A stretch of 5,217 nucleotides of DNA from Atribacterota bacterium (GCA_030666935.1 DAOUWX010000145.1:1-5217), one strand, 5' to 3'. Positions 1-5,138 are shown, numbered from the stretch's first letter. Made by a program: numbers and translations. The notes: generated by a model from the letters alone, not told the origin.

Positions 1-1
1 T

Positions 2-454
2 CCTATGTATAAGGGGTTGGCAAAGTTAGTGGGAATGGAAATATTGGAAGCAGGGGAAACAATAGAGAATGAATTTAAGACATTAAGGGAAAATTATCAG
101 AAATATGATTTCTTTTATCTTCATATAAAGAAGACCGACAGTTATGGAGAAGATGGAAACTTTAAAAAGAAGGTCGAAATAATTGAAGAGGTAGATAAAT
201 ATATTCCTGAATTGTTAAGCTTAAAACCGGATGTTCTGGTTGTTACCGGTGACCATTCTACTCCGGCTGTACTAAAGGGACATAGCTGGCATCCTAATCC
301 CTTTATGTTGTTTTCTAAATATATCAGGGTAGATGAAGCGGAACAGTTTAGTGAAAAAGAATGTGTTAAGGGAGGGCTGGGAAGATTTTCTGCAGTAGAT
401 GTCCTTCCTTTAATGTTAGCTAATGCCTTAAAATTACAGAAGTTCGGAGCTTAA
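2..454 (+). CDS. apgM: 2,3-bisphosphoglycerate-independent phosphoglycerate mutase, archaeal (apgM) type, C-terminal part
   Basis: This enzyme interconverts 3-phosphoglycerate and 2-phosphoglycerate in glycolysis and gluconeogenesis and belongs to the alkaline-phosphatase metalloenzyme superfamily; it is cytosolic. Only about the last 150 residues of a protein usually near 400 are present. The frame is open to the window edge, and the ATG at 5 is an internal Met of the conserved segment MYKGLAKLVGM, not the start. Counting from that Met, residues 38-53 hold the conserved block YLHIKKTDSYGEDGNF. VVTGDHSTP follows at 79-87, with metal-binding Asp83 and His84, and GHSWHPNP at 92-99 supplies a further His ligand. 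The block reads GEDG where, as I remember them, archaeal members have GHDG; I believe bacterial members share the Glu form. The reading frame is intact to its TAA. comB follows after 21 bp, which suggests one transcript. The family call is firm; enzymatic activity is inferred. Confidence 0.9.
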   Translation, partial: PMYKGLAKLVGMEILEAGETIENEFKTLRENYQKYDFFYLHIKKTDSYGEDGNFKKKVEIIEEVDKYIPELLSLKPDVLVVTGDHSTPAVLKGHSWHPNPFMLFSKYIRVDEAEQFSEKECVKGGLGRFSAVDVLPLMLANALKLQKFGA

Positions 455-475
455 TTAGAGAGAAGATTAAAAAAA

Positions 476-1198
476 ATGAATAATTTAGAAATTTTATTTA
501 TTCCGGAAGAGATAAAAAATGCAAAATTAGCAGGCAAATTAGTAGTAATAATTGATGTTTTAAGGGCTTCCAGCACCATAGTGACTGCTTTGGCTAACGG
601 ATGCCGCGGTTTTATTCCCATTTTATCTCCGGATAAAGCCAGGAAAAAAGCAGAGCAATTTGAAAAAGAAAGGGTATTATTGGGAGGAGAAAGAAAAGGA
701 ATAAAGATAGGGGGCTTCGATTTAGGTAATTCACCGAGAGAATATCAGAGAGAAGCAGTGAAAGATAAAACAATTATCTTTTCAACCACCAATGGAGTAA
801 AAACATTAGAAATGGTTGAAGGTGCTTACAGGATAATTATTGGAAGTTTTTTAAATTTACAAGCGGTCTGTAATTATTGCACCAATTATAAGGGAGATAT
901 TTCAATAATCTGTGCTGGGAAAGGGGGCAGATTTTCTTTAGAAGATACTGCTTGTGCAGGTATGATAATTAATTCTTTAAGAGATGTTTTTCCTGTTGCC
1001 TGTCAAGAAGCAGATGCTAATTTAACAGCCCGACTACTCCATAAAAAGTTTGATAATAATATTCTGGAAATATTGCGAAAATCTCAACATGGTCGATATT
1101 TGGAGAGTATCGGCTTGGGTGAAGATTTAAAATTCTGTTCTCAATTGGATTTTTTTCATATTGTTCCCATATTTAAAGATGGAATAATATCCATTTGA
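476..1198 (+). CDS. comB: 2-phosphosulfolactate phosphatase (ComB family)
   Basis: ComB is a Mg-dependent phosphatase that hydrolyses 2-phosphosulfolactate to sulfolactate. In methanogens this is the second step of the phosphoenolpyruvate route to coenzyme M. Homologues are common in bacteria that make no coenzyme M, where the role is often unknown. The 240-residue length fits the family, and the signature blocks appear in order: VVIIDVLRASST at 23-34, LGGERKGIKIGGFDLGNSP at 69-87, IIFSTTNG at 100-107, and IICAGKGGRFSLEDTACAG at 144-162. There is no signal peptide or membrane segment. The ATG start fits the family N-terminus and has a purine-rich site (gagagaag, about 457-464) roughly 11 bases upstream. 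It lies 21 bp after the phosphoglycerate mutase and is probably cotranscribed with it. Its TGA stop is embedded in a TTGACA -35-like box for the next gene. The family is clear. The substrate in this organism is not proven, because no comA, comC or comDE is visible. Confidence 0.88.
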   Translation: MNNLEILFIPEEIKNAKLAGKLVVIIDVLRASSTIVTALANGCRGFIPILSPDKARKKAEQFEKERVLLGGERKGIKIGGFDLGNSPREYQREAVKDKTIIFSTTNGVKTLEMVEGAYRIIIGSFLNLQAVCNYCTNYKGDISIICAGKGGRFSLEDTACAGMIINSLRDVFPVACQEADANLTARLLHKKFDNNILEILRKSQHGRYLESIGLGEDLKFCSQLDFFHIVPIFKDGIISI

Positions 1199-1223
1199 CA
1201 AAATAAGGAATAAAAATTACCAT
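1195..1223 (+). promoter_or_regulatory. Candidate sigma70-type promoter for the aminotransferase gene
   Basis: A perfect -35 hexamer TTGACA (1195-1200) overlaps the comB stop codon. Exactly 17 bp later comes TACCAT (1218-1223), which matches four of six -10 consensus bases, including the key T, A and final T. Transcription would start near 1230, leaving a leader of about 60 bases before the aminotransferase ATG. The 94-bp gap between the genes is itself consistent with a new transcription unit. This is inferred from consensus only. Confidence 0.45.
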
Positions 1224-1236
1224 ACACATATGTGTA
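1223..1236. promoter_or_regulatory. Perfect 14-bp palindrome, possible operator
   Basis: TACACATATGTGTA is a perfect palindrome with no spacer, overlapping the last base of the candidate -10 box and the expected start point of transcription. A dimeric repressor bound here would block the aminotransferase promoter. I cannot match the site to a known regulator family, and no regulator gene lies in the window. Confidence 0.35.
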
Positions 1237-1292
1237 ATAAATTTTATTTTTAATCTCTAAAAATAATTTAATAAAGAAAGGAAAGATTAGTT

Positions 1293-2444
1293 ATGAAGAA
1301 ATTAATGATGATTCCCGGACCTACTCCAGTTGATCAGTCTATCTTAAATGCTTTAAGCAAAGATACTGTTTCGCACTTAGACCCTGAATTTGTAAAAATT
1401 TTAAAAGAAGCTCTTGCAGATTTGAAAACTATAGTCATGACAGAAAAAGGACAACCTTTTATAATACCCGGAACTGGTACTTTGGGTATGGAGGTTGCTA
1501 TAGTTAACTCTCTAAAAAAAGGTGACCGTTTATTAGTAGTTTCTCACGGTTTTTTCGGGGATAGATTTGTAGAGATTGGTCAGTGTTATGGTATAGAAGT
1601 TGAGGTGTTGGCTTCCGAGTGGGGCAAGATAGTAGAAGTAGAAGAAATAGCTCAAAAATTAAAAGAAAAGAAATTTGATGCAATAACTATATCCCATGTA
1701 GATACTTCAACAGGAGTTTGTGCCCCCTTAGAAGAAATAGGAGAAATTTTGAAACAATTTCCCGAAACTATATTTATTGTAGATGGAGTATGTGCTACCG
1801 GAGGAATTGAGGAGCGCATGGATGATTGGGGGATTGACATTCTTTTTGCTGGTAACCAGAAAGCATTTGGCGTTCCTCCGGGATTGTCCAATTTAGTATT
1901 TAACGAAAAGGCTTTAGAGAGAAGAAATAGTTTGGGAAAAATTCCTGCTTTTTATATGGATGTCAATAGATGGCTGCCGGTTATGCGCGATCCTGCAGGA
2001 GGATATTTTTCTACTCATGCTATAAATATGGTCTATGCTCTTCATCAGGGTCTTAAAATAATGTTAGCAGAAGGTTTGGAAGAGAGATTTAAAAAATATA
2101 AAAGATTTGCCTCAGCTTTTCAAAGCGGGTTAAAGGAATTAGGATTTAACTTGCTGGCTGCCGAAGAAATTCGAGCAAATACTGTATCAACCATATTATA
2201 TCCTGCCGGAATTGAGGATTTATCCTTCAGAGAAAAACTGTATGAGAACGGTGTTTTAGTATCTGCGGGCAAAGGAGTATTGGCAGGTAAGATTTTCCGC
2301 TTAGGACATATGGGCAATATATCTGAAAACGAAGTAGTAGCAACCCTGAGCATTATTGAAAAAACTTTATCTGATATTAATTATGATTTCAGATTGGGAG
2401 CAGGGATAGGAGCTGCCGAGAAAGTTTTATTTACTAAAGGATAA
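1293..2444 (+). CDS. Class V PLP-dependent aminotransferase, alanine/serine-glyoxylate type
   Basis: A fold-type I, pyridoxal-phosphate enzyme that moves amino groups between amino acids and 2-oxo acids; the closest named activities are alanine-glyoxylate and serine-pyruvate transamination. The 383 residues match the family length. Visible landmarks are the N-terminal MIPGPTPV (6-13), the cofactor phosphate loop PGTGTLGME (59-67), SHVDTSTGV (134-142), Asp164 in VDGVCATGG (contacts the pyridine nitrogen), Lys190 in AGNQKAFGVPPG (the Schiff-base lysine), and Arg336 in FRLGHMG (substrate carboxylate). The C-terminal LGAGIGAAEKVL is also typical. The ATG is supported by AAAGGA (1277-1282) ten bases upstream. 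It probably heads a two-gene unit with the VanZ-like gene, 11 bp downstream. The substrate cannot be read from sequence; given comB upstream, cysteate/sulfopyruvate is an alternative, as is 2-aminoethylphosphonate, which relatives in class V use. Confidence 0.9.
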   Translation: MKKLMMIPGPTPVDQSILNALSKDTVSHLDPEFVKILKEALADLKTIVMTEKGQPFIIPGTGTLGMEVAIVNSLKKGDRLLVVSHGFFGDRFVEIGQCYGIEVEVLASEWGKIVEVEEIAQKLKEKKFDAITISHVDTSTGVCAPLEEIGEILKQFPETIFIVDGVCATGGIEERMDDWGIDILFAGNQKAFGVPPGLSNLVFNEKALERRNSLGKIPAFYMDVNRWLPVMRDPAGGYFSTHAINMVYALHQGLKIMLAEGLEERFKKYKRFASAFQSGLKELGFNLLAAEEIRANTVSTILYPAGIEDLSFREKLYENGVLVSAGKGVLAGKIFRLGHMGNISENEVVATLSIIEKTLSDINYDFRLGAGIGAAEKVLFTKG

Positions 2445-2455
2445 AACATTTAGAG

Positions 2456-2866
2456 ATGGGTGATGGTTTGGGAAGAAAAATATTTTTTTGGATAATATTA
2501 ATCATTTATTCTTTGGTAATATTTGTTTTTTCTTCCCGACCGGAGGTTAGAGTAGAGCAGTTTTTTTACGGGCAAGATAAAGTTATACATTTTTTAACTT
2601 ACGGTATCCATGCCTTTCTTTGCCTGGCAGCTTTAAGTGACAAAATATTAATCTTAAAATTATTTCACTATTTTTTAGCTTTAGCTTTTTCTGTTTTGTA
2701 TGGAATGTTTAACGAAATTTACCAATATTTTATTCCGGAAAGAGAATTTTCTTTTGGAGATATTCTGGCCAATAGCTTGGGTATAATTACTTTTCTTATT
2801 CTGGTTTATATTTTCCAAAATAAAAAACGAAAGAAAATATTTAAAGAGACACTCGATACAAAATAA
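2456..2866 (+). CDS. VanZ-like family membrane protein
   Basis: A small integral membrane protein of the VanZ-like family, named after the teicoplanin-resistance accessory protein; the biochemical role of most members is unknown. The 136 residues show about four hydrophobic segments (roughly 9-27, 43-60, 66-86 and 101-120) and a basic C-terminal tail (KNKK-like, 121-130) expected in the cytoplasm. Family motifs are clear: DKVIHFLTYGIHAFL (41-55), with the conserved Asp, Lys and His, then LYGMFNEIYQYFIPERE (81-97) and GDILANSLG (101-109), matching the usual E..Q..P.R...D..AN.LG pattern. The ATG lies only 11 bp after the aminotransferase stop with a weak upstream site (tagag), so translation may depend on coupling. 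A TTG at 2468 is a possible later start that would cost only four residues. Nothing here points to glycopeptide resistance, because no vanHAX-type genes are nearby. Confidence 0.82.
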   Translation: MGDGLGRKIFFWIILIIYSLVIFVFSSRPEVRVEQFFYGQDKVIHFLTYGIHAFLCLAALSDKILILKLFHYFLALAFSVLYGMFNEIYQYFIPEREFSFGDILANSLGIITFLILVYIFQNKKRKKIFKETLDTK

Positions 2867-2869
2867 TTG

Positions 2870-2883
2870 AAAATACGTATTTT
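2870..2883. promoter_or_regulatory. Perfect 14-bp palindrome in the leader of the M42 peptidase gene
   Basis: AAAATACGTATTTT is a perfect spacer-free palindrome four bases after the VanZ-like stop codon. It directly abuts and overlaps a TATAAT hexamer (2883-2888). It could be an operator, but an A/T-flanked palindrome of this size is not rare in AT-rich intergenic DNA, and the TATAAT has no good -35 box at the right distance. Confidence 0.22.
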
Positions 2884-2887
2884 ATAA

Positions 2888-2917
2888 TTCAGATTAATAT
2901 AAAGTGTATGTTATAAA
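2888..2917 (+). promoter_or_regulatory. Weak candidate extended -10 promoter for the M42 peptidase gene
   Basis: TGTTATAAA (2909-2917) fits an extended -10 element (TGn followed by TATAAA). A poor -35-like TTCAGA (2888-2893) lies 18 bp upstream. The 126-bp gap after the VanZ-like gene makes a separate promoter plausible. This rests on consensus matching only. Confidence 0.28.
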
Positions 2918-2980
2918 ATAAGGAAAAGAGATTTCTATATACTAATCAGTGTAATCAGCTTCTAATTTAATAAATAAAGG

Positions 2981-2986
2981 AAGGAG
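2981..2986 (+). promoter_or_regulatory. Strong ribosome binding site that sets a TTG start
   Basis: AAGGAG ends six bases before the TTG at 2993, an ideal Shine-Dalgarno spacing. The upstream context (aaaggaaggag) is the strongest such site in the window. It supports the TTG as the true start of the M42 peptidase. Confidence 0.7.
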
Positions 2987-2992
2987 AAAAAA

Positions 2993-4036
2993 TTGAATTT
3001 ATTTAAAAAATTATGTGAAACACCGGGAATTGCAAGTTATGAGGAGAGGATACAGAAAGTTATTAAGGAAGAATTGGAAAAAATAACTGATAAGGTAAAA
3101 ATAGATAAATTAGGAAATGTTATTGGTATAAAGAAAGCTAAAAAATTATCAGGTAAGCCTACTCCTAAAAAAGTGATGATTGCGGCACATATGGACGAGA
3201 TTGGCTTTATGGTCAGTTTTATTGACAAAGAAGGTTTTATAAGATTTGCTCCAGTTGGGGGTTTTGACCCTAAAACCTTAATAGCCCAAAGAGTAGTGGT
3301 TCATGGAATGAAAGATATTGGGGGGGTAATAGGCACTAAGCCCATTCATATTTTAAGCGAGGAAGAGAGAAAAAAGTTACCCAAAATAAAAGATCTTTTT
3401 ATAGATGTAGGGATGAAAAAAGATGAAGTTTCTAAGGTGGTGAAACCGGGAGATTTTGTTACTTTAGATAGGAATTTTATGGAATTGAATAATAAAATAA
3501 TAACTGCCAAGGCACTTGATGATAGAGCTGGAGTATATGTTATGATTGAGGCATTAAAAAGAATTAAAAATTGTTATGTTGATATTTATGCTGTGGCAAC
3601 CGTTCAGGAAGAGGTAGGGTGTAGAGGGGCAACTGTTTCTTCGTTTTCTGTTGAGCCTGATGTAGGCATTGCCATTGATGTTACTATTGCCTCAGATATT
3701 CCGGGAACCAAAGAAGAAGAAAAGGCTACTATTTTGGGGGAAGGCACAGCCATATCTTTAATGGATTCTCATACTATTTCTAATAGAAAATTAGTCGATT
3801 TTTTAAGAAAAATAGCGGAAGAAAATAAAATTAAATACCAGACTGATATATTACTGGGAGGGGGTACTGATGCCGGGGCTATACAAAGGAGCAAATCCGG
3901 AGTACCTGCCTGCACTCTATCTATCCCTACCAGGTATATTCATTCAGTGGTGGAGATGTGCCATAAAGAGGACATTGAAAATTCTATCAAATTAATTTGT
4001 AAATTTTTAGAAAATGCTCACAAGGGAGAATTCTAA
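2993..4036 (+). CDS. M42 family metallo-aminopeptidase (glutamyl aminopeptidase / TET / endoglucanase M type)
   Basis: A cytosolic di-metal aminopeptidase that trims short peptides; family members form large tetrahedral (TET) assemblies. They are sometimes annotated as cellulase or endoglucanase M, a legacy name. The 347 residues are the usual length and the full active site is present. His66 in AAHMDEIG is a metal ligand, Asp176 in ALDDRAG bridges the metals, Glu206 and Glu207 in VQEEVGCRG are the general base and a ligand, Asp229 in AIDVT is a ligand, and His317 in TRYIHSVVE is the last ligand. GGGTDAGAIQ (289-298) is also typical. A Lys-rich stretch lies at 47-60. The start is TTG, chosen because an ideal AAGGAG precedes it and the resulting N-terminus (NLFKKLCETPGIASYEE) aligns with the family. 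It probably has its own transcript. Exact peptide specificity cannot be read. Confidence 0.92.
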   Translation: MNLFKKLCETPGIASYEERIQKVIKEELEKITDKVKIDKLGNVIGIKKAKKLSGKPTPKKVMIAAHMDEIGFMVSFIDKEGFIRFAPVGGFDPKTLIAQRVVVHGMKDIGGVIGTKPIHILSEEERKKLPKIKDLFIDVGMKKDEVSKVVKPGDFVTLDRNFMELNNKIITAKALDDRAGVYVMIEALKRIKNCYVDIYAVATVQEEVGCRGATVSSFSVEPDVGIAIDVTIASDIPGTKEEEKATILGEGTAISLMDSHTISNRKLVDFLRKIAEENKIKYQTDILLGGGTDAGAIQRSKSGVPACTLSIPTRYIHSVVEMCHKEDIENSIKLICKFLENAHKGEF

Positions 4037-4051
4037 AAACAGTATAAAAAC

Positions 4052-4090
4052 AGTATATAGTATCGAGTATATAGTATATAGTATGTAGTG
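4052..4090. repeat. Left 7-bp tandem repeat array (AGTATNN)
   Basis: Five consecutive 7-bp units, AGTATAT, AGTATCG, AGTATAT, AGTATAT and AGTATGT, followed by a partial AGTG. Two looser acagtat copies lie just upstream (4040-4058). The array begins soon after the M42 stop codon. The following 4091-4112 stretch is unassigned and contains TAGAGCGTCTA (4101-4111), which resembles bases in the 3' end of the glycosylase gene. Confidence 0.75.
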
Positions 4091-4112
4091 AAGGATAGGG
4101 TAGAGCGTCTAG

Positions 4113-4152
4113 AAAGAGTTAGTTGGTTAGCTAGTTACCTGGTTAATTAGTT
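4113..4152. repeat. Left 8-bp tandem repeat array, GTT orientation
   Basis: Period-8 units ending in GTT: AAAGAGTT, AGTTGGTT, AGCTAGTT, ACCTGGTT, AATTAGTT. Bases 4131-4154 align without gaps to 5067-5090 in the right flank at 20 of 24 positions. All four differences are T here and C there. The array runs in the opposite sense to the one at 4220-4292, so the two could pair imperfectly. The spacer 4155-4219 is purine-rich, with two weak AACTGA copies and a run of seven T at 4213-4219; I see no gene in it. Confidence 0.65.
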
Positions 4153-4219
4153 TAGGAAAGAGAAGAAAGAATGAAATAGATTGTAAACCGAAAACTGATA
4201 ACTGAAGACCTGTTTTTTT

Positions 4220-4292
4220 ACTGGTGAACTGGCTAACCGGATAACTGGTAAACCAATTTAATTGGTAAATTGGTGAATTGGAGAATTGGTAA
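4220..4292. repeat. Left 8-bp tandem repeat array, CTGG/TTGG orientation
   Basis: Nine successive units of about 8 bp: ACTGGTGA, ACTGGCTA, ACCGGATA, ACTGGTAA, ACCAATTTA (9 bp), ATTGGTAA, ATTGGTGA, ATTGGAGA, ATTGGTAA. The first half carries ACTGG cores and the second half ATTGG cores. The array ends 22 bp before the glycosylase ATG. Its units are the reverse complement type of those at 4113-4152 and 5065-5096. Confidence 0.85.
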
Positions 4293-4314
4293 ATTTAAGA
4301 ATAATTAGGCGAAG

Positions 4315-4989
4315 ATGCAAAAAAGGGATATTTTATTAAAAATTTATAACAGTTTATACGATTTTTTTGGGCCATTAAACTGGTGGCCCGGGGATACTCC
4401 TTTTGAGATAATGATAGGTGCGATTCTTACTCAAAATACTTCCTGGAGCAATGCGGAAAAAGCCATAAATAATTTAAAAAAAGAAAATTTATTAGAACCC
4501 CAGGAACTTTATCGAATAAACCAGGAAGAATTAGCACAATTGATAAAACCTTCCGGTTATTATAATATTAAAGCACAAAGATTAAAGAATTTTATAAATT
4601 TATTTGTAAATAAATTTGAAGGTTCTGCTGAAAAAATGTTTTCGGATGACAGTAAAGAGTTAAGAGAAGAACTATTGAAGGTAAATGGGATTGGGCCTGA
4701 AACGGCAGATAGCATATTATTGTATGCCGGAAAGAAACCATTTTTTGTGGTTGATGCTTATACAAAAAGAATATTTTCCCGACATAAATTAATTTCAAAA
4801 GATTCTACATACTATCAAATACAGGAATTTTTCATTAAAAATTTAGACCGGGATGTAAAATTATTTAACGAATTTCACGCTCAGATTGTGATGCTCGGTA
4901 AAACTATATGTACCAGTAAGAATCCAGATTGTGTCAAATGCCCGATTGCTTTCTTAACTAGTGTGGAGCGTTTAACGGATAGCGTATAG
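4315..4989 (+). CDS. HhH-GPD DNA glycosylase, endonuclease III-related (MagIII/COG2231-like)
   Basis: A base-excision repair enzyme of the helix-hairpin-helix GPD superfamily. The layout matches the endonuclease III-related group that includes the 3-methyladenine glycosylase MagIII: WWPGDTPFEIMIGAILTQNTSW at 23-44 (read in two overlapping blocks), IKPSGYYNIKAQRL at 77-90, the hairpin VNGIGPETADSILLYA at 123-138, and FFVVDAYTKRI at 143-153 with catalytic Asp147. Endonuclease III has a lyase Lys in the hairpin; here the position is Glu129, so a monofunctional glycosylase without strand cleavage is expected. Cys199, Cys206 and Cys209 follow the C-x6-C-x2-C pattern of the iron-sulfur cluster, but the fourth position is Thr215. 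The 224 residues are normal length. The ATG has only a weak upstream site (tagg, 4306-4309). The gene stands alone between repeat-filled flanks. Substrate is inferred: alkylated bases are more likely than oxidised pyrimidines. Confidence 0.85.
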   Translation: MQKRDILLKIYNSLYDFFGPLNWWPGDTPFEIMIGAILTQNTSWSNAEKAINNLKKENLLEPQELYRINQEELAQLIKPSGYYNIKAQRLKNFINLFVNKFEGSAEKMFSDDSKELREELLKVNGIGPETADSILLYAGKKPFFVVDAYTKRIFSRHKLISKDSTYYQIQEFFIKNLDRDVKLFNEFHAQIVMLGKTICTSKNPDCVKCPIAFLTSVERLTDSV

Positions 4990-5023
4990 GTGCGGGCAGG
5001 AAGTGAAAGCGAGATAACAAATA

Positions 5024-5058
5024 AGTATCTCGTATCTCGTGAATCGTATCTCGTATGT
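5024..5058. repeat. Right 7-bp tandem repeat array (CGTATCT)
   Basis: Five consecutive 7-bp units: AGTATCT, CGTATCT, CGTGAAT, CGTATCT, CGTATGT. They share the GTAT core and the period of the left array at 4052-4090. The preceding bases 4990-5023, just after the glycosylase stop, are less AT-rich and show no gene. Confidence 0.8.
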
Positions 5059-5096
5059 ATGGTTGTCCAGTTACCCGGTTAACCAGTTTACCAGTT
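5057..5096. repeat. Right 8-bp tandem repeat array, GTT orientation
   Basis: Five period-8 units ending in GTT: GTATGGTT, GTCCAGTT, ACCCGGTT, AACCAGTT, TACCAGTT. The first overlaps the last two bases of the 7-bp array. The block matches 4131-4154 in the same orientation and is the complement of the units at 4220-4251. Confidence 0.78.
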
Positions 5097-5100
5097 AAAA

Positions 5101-5121
5101 TACAGGTTACAGGTTACAAGT
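5101..5121. repeat. Short 7-bp tandem repeat (TACAGGT x3)
   Basis: Three consecutive units, TACAGGT, TACAGGT and TACAAGT, directly follow the 8-bp array. The core resembles the GGTT/AGTT sequence of the octads but with a 7-bp period. Confidence 0.7.
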
Positions 5122-5138
5122 TTATTGAGAGGAAGTAG

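Noticed and set aside
1244..1266. 9-bp inverted repeat (TTATTTTTA / TAAAAATAA) in the aminotransferase leader
   Set aside because: The stem is made only of A-T pairs and is expected often by chance in such AT-rich leader DNA; no riboswitch or terminator features accompany it.
1652..2353. Minus-strand open frames of 77-79 codons within the aminotransferase gene
   Set aside because: They lie antisense inside a clearly conserved gene, have no recognisable domains and no ribosome binding sites worth noting.
2456..2866. Glycopeptide resistance gene vanZ
   Set aside because: Only the broad VanZ-like family is supported; no other van genes are present and the family is common in non-resistant bacteria.
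4200..4220. Rho-independent terminator at the run of seven T (4213-4219)
   Set aside because: No GC-rich stem lies immediately upstream of the T run.
4278..4305. Promoter made of TTGGAG and AATAAT just before the glycosylase gene
   Set aside because: The -35 match is poor (three of six) and arises from the repeat unit itself; the start point would fall almost on the ATG, leaving no room for a ribosome binding site.
4037..4314. CRISPR-like array before the glycosylase gene
   Set aside because: The units are only 7-8 bp, contiguous and degenerate, with no spacers of constant length; no cas genes are nearby.
4592..4798. Minus-strand open frame within the glycosylase gene
   Set aside because: It overlaps the conserved hairpin and catalytic motifs of the + strand gene and resembles no known protein.
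4957..4982. Frameshift that would restore the fourth cluster Cys in the glycosylase
   Set aside because: A one-base shift brings in a TGT codon at 4962, but at seven rather than five residues from Cys209 and followed by a short tail, so it does not rebuild the normal motif.
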